DNA of 45,178 bases from an uncultured Bacteroidota bacterium (GTDB lineage: Bacteria > Bacteroidota > Bacteroidia > Chitinophagales > Chitinophagaceae): contig CAIYUO010000098.1 of NCBI GenBank assembly GCA_903929425.1, forward strand, positions 1 to 45,178, in the 5' to 3' direction. Made by a program: the position numbers and the translations under genes. The notes beneath the pieces are model-generated. The model had not been told where the DNA came from, made no database searches, and saw only the letters and a list, made by a program, of their open reading frames with translations. Shown here in pieces: positions 1-7,331 of the stretch (position 1 is its first letter; each line of letters starts with the position of its first letter).

Positions 1-157
1 GAATATATATATTGTAGATAAACAATGTAATGTAGTGTATATTGAATTTTCACTCCTTTTATTATCTATTCTAGAAAACTTTCTAAAATAAGATTAAAAT
101 TTGTTAATGAGAAAATTTACATACAAATAATATTAGTGAAATATATAATATAAAAAA

Positions 158-213
158 ATTATCCTTTGGGGGAAGGATAATAGGGGGTGATTGGGATTCG
201 TCTTGGTCACCCC
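158..213 (-). terminator. Two tandem hairpins downstream of dapD
   Basis: Two stem-loops follow the dapD stop. The nearer one pairs 184-190 with 207-213 (7 bp, G+C rich). The farther one pairs ATTATCCTT at 158-166 with AAGGATAAT at 173-181 and, read leftward, runs into seven T residues, the form of a rho-independent terminator for dapD. Read rightward the 184-213 stem is also followed by a T run (217-222), so the pair may stop transcription in both directions. The remaining 1-150 is AT-rich and shows no gene. Confidence 0.7.
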
Positions 214-240
214 AAATTTTTTATAAAGGAACTATAAAAT

Positions 241-1053
241 TTACACGGCTACGTTAAAATCTCTTAAAGCGTCATTTAAACTCGTCTTTAAATCAGTGCT
301 TGGTTTGCGTTGACCTATGATTAAAGCACAACTAACTTGATAATTTCCAGCAGGGAAGCTTTTTTGATATGAACCAGGAATTACAACACTTCTAGCTGGT
401 ACACGTCCCTTATATTCAATAGGAGTATCGCCACTCACGTCAATAATTTTAGTGCTTTTAGTTAAAACAACATTCGCACCCAATACCACTTCTTTTTCCA
501 AATGCACACCTTCTACAACAATACATCTACTTCCAATAAAACAACCATCTTCTACAATTACGGGGCTTGCTTGTAAAGGCTCTAAAACACCACCAATTCC
601 AACACCACCGCTTAAGTGTACATTTTTTCCAATTTGTGCACAACTGCCCACTGTAGCCCATGTGTCTACCATGGTGCCTTCGCCAACATAAGCCCCAATA
701 TTTACGTAACTAGGCATTAAAACTACATTCTTTGCTAAGTAAGCACCATATCTCGCTACTGCATGGGGAACTGCACGAACACCTAATGCTGCGTATCCTG
801 ACTTCAATAACATTTTATCATGAAATTCAAATGGAGCTAACTCCCAGGTTTGCATTTGTTGTATTCCAAAATACATTAAAATAGCTTGCTTCACCCATTC
901 ATTCACTACCCAATCATTTTCAACTGGCTCAGCTACTCTTAATCTTCCTTTATCAACTTCTTCAATTACTTCACGAACGGCATTGCTGTAAGTTTCTTCC
1001 TTTAATAATGCACGGTCATTCCATGCTGCTTCAATTTTTGATTTTAAGTCCAT
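241..1053 (-). CDS. dapD: 2,3,4,5-tetrahydropyridine-2,6-dicarboxylate N-succinyltransferase
   Basis: DapD transfers succinyl from succinyl-CoA to tetrahydrodipicolinate in the succinylase branch of the diaminopimelate/lysine pathway, in the cytosol. The 270-residue product has the family's usual length. An alpha-helical N-terminal part is followed by a left-handed beta-helix of hexapeptide repeats from about residue 105 to 210 (for example GAYVGEGTMVDTWATVGSCA and the stretch with GGVGIGGVLEP), then a short C-terminal domain. It stands alone, reading away from tsaC, with a TAttTTTG promoter element just upstream and a terminator behind. It feeds the same pathway as dapB at 29138-29854. Confidence 0.96.
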   Translation of the reverse strand: MDLKSKIEAAWNDRALLKEETYSNAVREVIEEVDKGRLRVAEPVENDWVVNEWVKQAILMYFGIQQMQTWELAPFEFHDKMLLKSGYAALGVRAVPHAVARYGAYLAKNVVLMPSYVNIGAYVGEGTMVDTWATVGSCAQIGKNVHLSGGVGIGGVLEPLQASPVIVEDGCFIGSRCIVVEGVHLEKEVVLGANVVLTKSTKIIDVSGDTPIEYKGRVPARSVVIPGSYQKSFPAGNYQVSCALIIGQRKPSTDLKTSLNDALRDFNVAV

Positions 1054-1067
1054 TTTTTTGGTTTTGG

Positions 1068-1075
1068 CAAAAATA
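1068..1075 (-). promoter_or_regulatory. Predicted -7 element of dapD
   Basis: TATTTTTG on the minus strand matches the Bacteroidota TAnnTTTG element. Its end lies 14 bases before the dapD ATG, which predicts a leader of only about ten bases. Confidence 0.5.
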
Positions 1076-1155
1076 CAAGTTGGAGCAATATATTAAAGCA
1101 ATTCTTTTACACAATATTCCATGCCAATTTTAACAGGTATTGTTTAATTTGCAGT

Positions 1156-1728
1156 ATGTTTCCTTATAATGATGATATACAATCCTGCTTAGCCACACTT
1201 GAAAAAGGGGGACTTATATTATACCCAACTGATACGGTTTGGGGAATTGGTTGTGATGCAACTAACGAGCATGCAGTTAAGCGAGTTTTTGAACTAAAAA
1301 AAAGAGTTGATACCAAAGCAATGATTGTATTGGTGGAAAGCGAATCGTCGATACTCGAATATGTAAATATGAATGAACTTCAAATTTTTGATTACATTAA
1401 AGGCATTCATAAACCTACCACAGTTATTTATCAAAATGCAAAAAATTTGGCAAATAATTTAATGGCAGCTGATGGTTCTGTTGCAATTCGAGTTTGTAAA
1501 AATAAATTTTGTCAAACATTAATTCATCAATTTGGCAAACCCATTGTTAGTACATCGGCAAATATTTCGTCCTATCCAACTCCACTTTGTTATAATGACA
1601 TTTCACTTGATATTATTGATGGGGTTGATTATGTTGTTAAATATAGACAGGAAGAAACTGAACTCCAACAACCTTCCTCAATTGTAAAATGGGATACGGA
1701 CGGTAAATTAGTAATTATTAGACATTAG
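1156..1728 (+). CDS. tsaC: Sua5/YciO/YrdC-family threonylcarbamoyl-AMP synthase
   Basis: Proteins of this family make threonylcarbamoyl-AMP from threonine, bicarbonate and ATP, the first step of t6A modification at position 37 of ANN-decoding tRNAs. The 190 residues cover the single YrdC domain; visible signatures are GGLILYPTDTVWGIGCDA near residues 18-35, KKR at about 48-50 and KPIVSTSANISS near 127-138. There is no C-terminal Sua5 extension. A TTAATTTG element (one mismatch to TAnnTTTG) ends five bases before the ATG, so the mRNA may be almost leaderless. It is followed 17 bases later by the GT9 gene. YciO-like paralogues exist, so the symbol is likely rather than certain. Confidence 0.85.
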   Translation: MFPYNDDIQSCLATLEKGGLILYPTDTVWGIGCDATNEHAVKRVFELKKRVDTKAMIVLVESESSILEYVNMNELQIFDYIKGIHKPTTVIYQNAKNLANNLMAADGSVAIRVCKNKFCQTLIHQFGKPIVSTSANISSYPTPLCYNDISLDIIDGVDYVVKYRQEETELQQPSSIVKWDTDGKLVIIRH

Positions 1729-1745
1729 AAAACATAAAGGCGTAC

Positions 1746-2768
1746 ATGCAAAAATTTTGTATTATTCAAACTGCCTTTATTGGTGATGTTGTACTCAGTA
1801 CTTCGATTATTGCTTCATTGCATTTACAATATCCTGCTGCTCAAATTGACATTGTTGTCAGAAAAGGAAATGAGACTTTATTTACGGGACATCCCTATAT
1901 TCATGAAGTAATTATTTGGGATAAAAAACAAAATAAATACCTCAACTGGTTAAAGGTTTTAAAACAAATTCGTTTACAACAATACCATAGTGTCATTAAC
2001 ATACAAAGGTTTGCTGCAACAGGTTTATGGACCGCATTTTCAAATGCCACAAATAAAATTGGGTTTGATAAAAATCCGTTCTCTTTTTTATTTACCCATA
2101 AAGTTAAACATGAGACAATTCAAGAAGGCCTTCACGAAATCCATAAAAATCATACCTTGATTCAAGCAATTAATCCTGCCATGGTTTTATGTCATCCGCA
2201 ATTATATCCAGCACCATCCGATATTGAAAAAGTGAAGCAATTTCAACTTCAACCATATATTTGTATTGCACCCGCCTCGGTTTGGTTTACCAAACGATTT
2301 CCTTTTGATCAATGGGTTCGGTTTTTAAATGATTTGGATTTTGAGGGAATGGTTTATATCATTGGAGGTCCTGGTGATAAAGAATTAGGGGATCAAATTT
2401 TAGATTCAATTACAACACAAGCGTCAATTAAGGGGAGGGTAGTAAATTTAGCGGGTCAATTATCTTATTTATGTTCTGCTGCTTTGCAAGCAGGAGCAGT
2501 ATTAAGTTATGTGAATGATTCTGCCCCCTTGCATTTTGCATCGGCAGTCAATGCACCAGTTGTTGCTATTTTCTGTTCAACCATTCCTGCTTTTGGTTTT
2601 GGACCTCTGTCAGATAAATCGTTTATAGTAGAGACCAAGCAAAAATTATCCTGCAAACCCTGTGGTATTCATGGCCGAAAAGTATGTCCGATGAATCATT
2701 TTAATTGTGGAAATTCCATTCAAATGGAACAATTGTATGCTCCATTGGTTCAAATGAAGCAACATTAG
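1746..2768 (+). CDS. Glycosyltransferase family 9 (ADP-heptose:LPS heptosyltransferase-like)
   Basis: GT9 enzymes add heptose to the inner core of lipopolysaccharide at the cytoplasmic face of the inner membrane. The 340-residue protein shows the N-terminal Rossmann start FIGDVVLSTSIIASLH, a second domain opening with CIAPASVWFTKRFPFDQW, and the donor-binding region NDSAPLHFASAVNAPVVAIF near residues 257-276. A Cys-rich segment near the C-terminus (CKPCGIHGRKVCPMNHFNCG) is common in the WaaF-type members. It follows tsaC by 17 bases. The exact acceptor cannot be read from sequence, so waaF is not assigned. The kdsA gene at 27034 indicates the organism makes a KDO-containing core. Confidence 0.85.
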   Translation: MQKFCIIQTAFIGDVVLSTSIIASLHLQYPAAQIDIVVRKGNETLFTGHPYIHEVIIWDKKQNKYLNWLKVLKQIRLQQYHSVINIQRFAATGLWTAFSNATNKIGFDKNPFSFLFTHKVKHETIQEGLHEIHKNHTLIQAINPAMVLCHPQLYPAPSDIEKVKQFQLQPYICIAPASVWFTKRFPFDQWVRFLNDLDFEGMVYIIGGPGDKELGDQILDSITTQASIKGRVVNLAGQLSYLCSAALQAGAVLSYVNDSAPLHFASAVNAPVVAIFCSTIPAFGFGPLSDKSFIVETKQKLSCKPCGIHGRKVCPMNHFNCGNSIQMEQLYAPLVQMKQH

Positions 2769-2776
2769 TACATTTG
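2745..2776 (+). promoter_or_regulatory. Predicted cca promoter, leaderless type
   Basis: TTG at 2745-2747 and TAcaTTTG at 2769-2776 are separated by 21 bases, the expected Bacteroidota -33/-7 spacing. The -7 element begins directly after the GT9 stop codon (2766-2768) and ends four bases before the cca ATG at 2781. Transcription starts about 4-7 bases after this element, so the mRNA would begin at or next to the AUG. Confidence 0.55.
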
Positions 2777-2780
2777 CGAC

Positions 2781-4205
2781 ATGCAGATTCAACTTAATTC
2801 AAGAGAGACCGAATTATTGAAAGCAGTAGCTGAAGCCGCTGCTAAAATGGGTGTGCCTGCTTTTGCTGTTGGGGGATTTGTACGTGATAAATTATTAGGT
2901 CGCCCAACTAAGGATATTGATATAGTGTGCATTGGTGATGGAATGGGGTTAGCCCAAACATTTTCTAAGTTATTTCATCCAACACCACCTGTTGCTTTAT
3001 TTAAAACATTCGGTACTGCACAGGTAAAATTTGATGATATTGAAATTGAATTTGTAGGAGCTCGTAAAGAAAGTTATGCAAGAGATAGTCGTAAACCTGA
3101 AGTAAGTCCAGGCACTATTGAAGATGATCAAAATAGACGAGATTTTACTGTCAATTCCTTGGCTATTGAATTAAGTGTTTCCCATTTTGGACACATCATT
3201 GATCCTTTTGGTGGGTTAGCTGATTTGGAAAATAAAATATTAAAAACCCCTTTACAGCCCACCCAAACTTTTGATGATGATCCTTTGCGTATGATGCGTG
3301 CCATTCGATTTGCAACACAATTGGATTTTACGATTACCCCTGAAACATTCAAAGGGATACAGCAAATTGCCGATCGCATTAAAATTGTTTCTCAAGAACG
3401 TATTACCGATGAGTTGCAAAAAATAATGATGACGAAAACACCGTCTAAGGGTTGGTATTTATTAAAAGAAGCGGGCTTATTACAACATATATTTCCTTTA
3501 TTATTGCAATTGGAAGGTGCTGAAACCCTTGATGGCATTGGGCATAAAGACAATTTTTCGCACACACTGCAAGTGCTTGACAATGTTGCACGAACCTCCG
3601 ATGATATTTGGTTAAGATGGGCTGCGTTGCTTCATGATATAGCAAAACCAAAAACAAAAAGATTCGAAACGGGATTTGGATGGACATTTCATGGGCATGA
3701 AGTAGTAGGTGCAAGAATGGTGCCCAAAATATTTACACAATTAAAATTGCCTTTAAATGAAAAAATGAAAATGGTACAAAAGTTGGTTGCCCTTCATTTA
3801 AGACCTATTTCATTGACTAAGGAAAATGTAACGGATAGTGCCATTCGACGATTATTATTTGACGCTGGAGATGACATTGATTTTTTAATGTTACTATGTG
3901 CTGCTGATATTACTAGTAAAAATCAAAATAAAGTAAAAAGATATTTACAAGGATTTGAATTTGTGAAAGTACGCTTGCAGGAAGTGGAGGAAAAGGACAG
4001 TATTAGAAACTGGCAGCCACCCATCACCGGGGAAATGATCATGCAGGTATTTAATATTACACCTTCAAAACAAGTAGGAATTATTAAAGATGCTATAAGA
4101 GAAGCAATATTGGATGGAGAAATTACCAATGACTATGATGCTGCCTATTCATTTATGTTAAAAGAAGGTACCAAACTAGGCCTATTTCCTGTAATAAAAT
4201 TGTAA
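2781..4205 (+). CDS. cca: CCA-adding tRNA nucleotidyltransferase / poly(A) polymerase family with HD domain
   Basis: The enzyme builds or repairs the 3'-CCA end of tRNAs. The class II nucleotidyltransferase head is at residues 25-55, with GGFVRD (31-36) and the catalytic DxD at Asp45/Asp47; the RNA-binding middle region follows (DDPLRMMRAIRFATQL) and an HD hydrolase domain lies from about residue 255 (LLHDIAKPKTK, then HGHEVVGARM). At 474 residues it has the size usual for Bacteroidota Cca-HD proteins. In some bacteria CCA-adding and poly(A)-adding roles are split between paralogues; only one copy is seen here. A promoter element abuts the start codon. Confidence 0.92.
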   Translation: MQIQLNSRETELLKAVAEAAAKMGVPAFAVGGFVRDKLLGRPTKDIDIVCIGDGMGLAQTFSKLFHPTPPVALFKTFGTAQVKFDDIEIEFVGARKESYARDSRKPEVSPGTIEDDQNRRDFTVNSLAIELSVSHFGHIIDPFGGLADLENKILKTPLQPTQTFDDDPLRMMRAIRFATQLDFTITPETFKGIQQIADRIKIVSQERITDELQKIMMTKTPSKGWYLLKEAGLLQHIFPLLLQLEGAETLDGIGHKDNFSHTLQVLDNVARTSDDIWLRWAALLHDIAKPKTKRFETGFGWTFHGHEVVGARMVPKIFTQLKLPLNEKMKMVQKLVALHLRPISLTKENVTDSAIRRLLFDAGDDIDFLMLLCAADITSKNQNKVKRYLQGFEFVKVRLQEVEEKDSIRNWQPPITGEMIMQVFNITPSKQVGIIKDAIREAILDGEITNDYDAAYSFMLKEGTKLGLFPVIKL

Positions 4206-4227
4206 TTTAGCGCTTCAATTAATCTAT

Positions 4228-4884
4228 ATGGCCATTTTAAAATTCAGAGTTTATTGGGAGGAGGACGATGCTATTTATAGAGACATTTTAGTAAAGCATA
4301 CACAAAACTTTTTGGACTTACATAATATCATATTAAAAGCTTTTGAATTTGATCAAATTCATTCGGCTACTTTTTATAGAAGTAATGATATTTGGAAAAG
4401 AGGCCGAGAAATTTCCAAAGAAATTTATGATAAAGAATATGTTGCAATGCCTTTATTAATGAACGAAACTGCAATAGGAACTGAAATCATTGACACCAAT
4501 CAGCACTTTATATATGTGTATGATTTTGCAAAAACTTGGACATTCCTTATTCAGTTAATACAGGTCATTAAGAATGCCGACGCTGATATGGAATTAGTTT
4601 ATCCAGTTGTATCGAGAATAGAAGGAGTTGGTCCGATGCAATATGGTTCAAAGGGATTATTGGGAAAGCAATTTGCTGATATCGAGGAAAAGTATGATTT
4701 ATCAGAAGCATCCGAGGGTTTTGGTGTGGAAGGGGAGGAAGACGCGAATGCCTCTGATACAGAAGAGAACTCCGATGATGGGGAAGATTCAGATGATTCC
4801 GACGATGATAGCAATGATGACAGCAATGATGATAATGGGTCAGCTAATGGTGGATTTTTAGACGATTCCTTCGAGGCATACTAA
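4228..4884 (+). CDS. pRiA4b ORF-3-like domain protein with acidic C-terminal tail
   Basis: The first ~155 residues resemble the plasmid pRiA4b ORF-3 domain: a beta-strand start (ILKFRVYWEEDDAIYRDILV), the LHNIILKAFEFDQIHSATFY segment and the YVYDFAKTWTFLIQLIQV segment with its Tyr-Asp-Phe core. Despite the plasmid name, the family is widespread in chromosomes and its biochemical role is not established. Residues from about 163 to 210 are a low-complexity run of Asp, Ser, Glu and Asn, giving a strongly negative tail. It lies 22 bases after cca and ends in a terminator. A TAATTTAG element (one mismatch to consensus) sits at 4203-4210. No mobile-element sequence is around it. Confidence 0.75.
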   Translation: MAILKFRVYWEEDDAIYRDILVKHTQNFLDLHNIILKAFEFDQIHSATFYRSNDIWKRGREISKEIYDKEYVAMPLLMNETAIGTEIIDTNQHFIYVYDFAKTWTFLIQLIQVIKNADADMELVYPVVSRIEGVGPMQYGSKGLLGKQFADIEEKYDLSEASEGFGVEGEEDANASDTEENSDDGEDSDDSDDDSNDDSNDDNGSANGGFLDDSFEAY

Positions 4885-4890
4885 GTACTC

Positions 4891-4912
4891 AAAAAAGGGG
4901 TATCCTTTTTTT
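4891..4912 (+). terminator. Rho-independent terminator after the cca operon
   Basis: AAAAAAGG at 4891-4898 pairs with CCTTTTTT around the loop GGTAT, and the 3' arm runs on as a T tract. It lies 7 bases after the stop of the acidic protein and separates it from miaA. Confidence 0.65.
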
Positions 4913-4938
4913 CAAACATTGTTGTTGTATCATAACTA

Positions 4939-4983
4939 ATCATTGCTTTTAAGCATAAGCTTATCATTGCTTTTTAGCTAAAA
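4939..4983. repeat. 12-bp direct repeat and palindrome upstream of miaA
   Basis: ATCATTGCTTTT occurs at 4939-4950 and again at 4963-4974 (period 24). The second copy runs into the perfect palindrome TTTTAGCTAAAA at 4972-4983. The block is 24 bases before the miaA start. It could be a binding site or simple AT-rich drift; no function is assigned. Confidence 0.45.
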
Positions 4984-5006
4984 GCTAATAAATTAAATTA
5001 AAAAAA

Positions 5007-5903
5007 TTGTCCGACGCTAAAACGGTATATATTATTGTAGGTCCTACTGCAGTTGGCAAAACTGCCTTCGCTATTTCACTAGCGCAAGCTTTACAAACCG
5101 ACATTATTTCAGCTGATGCTAGACAATGCTACCAAGAAATGAACGTAGGTGTAGCTAGGCCAAGTCAATTGGAATTGGATACTGTGTCACATCACTTTAT
5201 AGGTAGTCATTCAATACATAATATTGTAAATGCATCAGTTTTTGAAAAGTATGCACTTGAAAAAGTTAATGAAATATTTAAACAAAAGGATGCTGTAGTA
5301 ATGGTTGGGGGCACTGGTTTGTATATTAAAGCTTTTTGTGAAGGATTAGATGTAATACCTGAAATTGATCCTGAAATAAGAGAGGGAATTATAAAACAAT
5401 ATGAAAACTTGGGATTAAGATGGTTGCAAAAGGAAGTTTCGGTTAAGGACCCTGCTTATTGGGCTAGGGGTGAGCAACTAAATCCCCAAAGATTAATGCG
5501 AGCCTTGGAAGTAATGCTTGGGACTAAAGCCTCAATTTTAACTTTTCAGCAAAAAAATAAAGCAATTCGAACTTTTAATATTGTCAAAATTGGCATGGAA
5601 ATGCCAAGGCCTTTATTGTATGAATGCATCAATAAAAGAGTCTTGAATATGGTCGATGATGGTTTAGAGCAGGAGGTAAAATCTCTTTTACCAAACTTTA
5701 ATTTAAATGCCTTGCAAACCGTTGGCTACAAGGAATGGGTTCCATTTTTTGCAGGGAATATGGAAAAATCAAGGGTTATAGAAAGTATTCAGCAAAATAC
5801 TAGACATTATGCGAAAAGGCAAATGACCTGGTTTAAAAAAGACCCTGAAATTAAGTGGTATGAGGCATCTATGATAAGTTCCGACCAAATAATTGGGGGA
5901 TAA
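5007..5903 (+). CDS. miaA: tRNA dimethylallyltransferase
   Basis: MiaA transfers dimethylallyl from DMAPP to N6 of A37 in tRNAs that read UNN codons. The P-loop GPTAVGKT is at residues 12-19, the substrate loop DARQCYQEMNVGVARPS follows at about 37-53, and the GGTGLYIKAF signature is near residue 101. The C-terminal KRQMTWFKKDPEIKW segment is also typical. Length 298 is normal. The start is TTG at 5007: no ATG or GTG lies between the upstream terminator and the P-loop in this frame, and the next Met falls after the catalytic loop. It stands alone between a terminator and the M16 genes. Confidence 0.93.
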   Translation: MSDAKTVYIIVGPTAVGKTAFAISLAQALQTDIISADARQCYQEMNVGVARPSQLELDTVSHHFIGSHSIHNIVNASVFEKYALEKVNEIFKQKDAVVMVGGTGLYIKAFCEGLDVIPEIDPEIREGIIKQYENLGLRWLQKEVSVKDPAYWARGEQLNPQRLMRALEVMLGTKASILTFQQKNKAIRTFNIVKIGMEMPRPLLYECINKRVLNMVDDGLEQEVKSLLPNFNLNALQTVGYKEWVPFFAGNMEKSRVIESIQQNTRHYAKRQMTWFKKDPEIKWYEASMISSDQIIGG

Positions 5904-5978
5904 ATCACTGCCTAGTTTTTTCTTTATATATACAAATAACCTTAGTTTTAAGGTCAATCTTAATTATAAAACAATTTT

Positions 5979-7310
5979 ATGCTGAAAAAATCTTTGCTGT
6001 TTTTTGTATGCTGTTTGGCCTTTTCGCAAATTTTTGCACAAGGGCAGCCCATTCAGTTTGAAAAATACACCTTACCCAATGGTCTCAAAGTAATTTTACA
6101 TGAGGATCATAGTGCGCCTGTGGTTGCAGTGACAGCTTTGTATCATGTGGGTTCAAAAAATGAAGACACTGCGCGAACAGGATTTGCGCATTTCTTTGAA
6201 CACTTATTATTTGAGGGTTCTGAAAATATTAAGCGTGGTGAATTTGATAAATATGTAACCAATGCAGGAGGTGTGTTAAACGCTAATACTTCACAGGATC
6301 GTACTTTTTATTATGAGTTATTGCCATCCAATCAATTAGATCTTGGATTATGGTTAGAGAGTGAGCGTATGATGCACGCAAAAATTGAGCAAGTTGGTGT
6401 GAATACACAAAGAGAAGTAGTTAAGGAAGAAAAAAGAATGCGTATGGATAATCGTCCTTATGGAAGTTTTTTAACCGAAATGTTAAAACGTACTTTTAAA
6501 GTTCATCCTTATAGATGGTCGCCAATTGGTAGCATGGATCATTTAAATGCGGCTAAATTGGAAGAGTTTATAAATTTTTATAAAACATATTATGTACCTG
6601 AGAATTGTGTATTATCCATTGCGGGTGATTTCAATAAAGCCGAATTAAAACAAAAAATTGCATCTTATTTTGGATCTATAGCACGTGGAACAAAACCTAT
6701 TGTTAGACCTTCCATTAAAGAACCTGCATTAGGTGGAGAAGTTAGAGATGTGATTGAGGACAATGTACAATTAGAAGGTGTTTTTCAAGCCTATCGCGCA
6801 CCTAAACAAGGTGGCGATGAGTATTATGCTTTTAATGTATTGTCTACTATTTTATCAGGTGGTGAGTCTTCAAGAATGAATAAATCATTGGTTGACGCAA
6901 AGCAATTAGCCGTTGCAGCTCAATCAGTGCCTTATTTTAATGAAGACGAAGGAGTATTAATTACATTAGCTATTGCCAATATGGGCATTAAGGCCGATAT
7001 TTTAGAGAAAAATATGGATAGTGTTGTTTCGGATTTAAAAACCAATTTAGTTTCTGAAAGAGAATTTCAAAAAGTGAAAAACCAAATTACCACAGAGTGG
7101 GTTTCAAGTAAAGGTACAATGGCTGGAATTGCCGAAAACTTGGCCAATTTTGAAGTGTATTTTGGAGATGCCAACTTAGTGAATACTGAATTGGAGAAGT
7201 ATAATAAAGTAACTAGAGAAGACGTGTTAAAAGTGGCTAAAAAATATTTAAACAAAGACAATCGAGTGGTACTTTATTATGTACCAAAATCAAAAGCGGC
7301 AACAAAATAA
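5979..7310 (+). CDS. M16-family zinc peptidase, exported
   Basis: A pitrilysin/processing-peptidase-like metalloprotease, probably periplasmic. The signal peptide is MLKKSLLFFVCCLAFSQIFA, cleaved before QGQ. The inverted zinc motif HxxEH is intact at residues 71-75 (HFFEH), and the third ligand Glu is expected in the REVVKEE segment (144-150). The C-terminal half holds the second, inactive M16 lobe (FQAYRAPKQGGDEYYAF onward). Length 443 fits a single-subunit half enzyme. It is followed 21 bases later by a second M16 protein that lacks the zinc motif, the classic arrangement of a catalytic and a non-catalytic subunit. The substrate is unknown. Confidence 0.9.
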   Translation: MLKKSLLFFVCCLAFSQIFAQGQPIQFEKYTLPNGLKVILHEDHSAPVVAVTALYHVGSKNEDTARTGFAHFFEHLLFEGSENIKRGEFDKYVTNAGGVLNANTSQDRTFYYELLPSNQLDLGLWLESERMMHAKIEQVGVNTQREVVKEEKRMRMDNRPYGSFLTEMLKRTFKVHPYRWSPIGSMDHLNAAKLEEFINFYKTYYVPENCVLSIAGDFNKAELKQKIASYFGSIARGTKPIVRPSIKEPALGGEVRDVIEDNVQLEGVFQAYRAPKQGGDEYYAFNVLSTILSGGESSRMNKSLVDAKQLAVAAQSVPYFNEDEGVLITLAIANMGIKADILEKNMDSVVSDLKTNLVSEREFQKVKNQITTEWVSSKGTMAGIAENLANFEVYFGDANLVNTELEKYNKVTREDVLKVAKKYLNKDNRVVLYYVPKSKAATK

Positions 7311-7331
7311 ATAGATTATTAAAATTATTGT

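Noticed and set aside
4228-4884. pRiA4b ORF-3 name as a sign of a plasmid or insertion element
   Set aside because: No transposase, terminal repeats or composition change surround it; the family is common on chromosomes.
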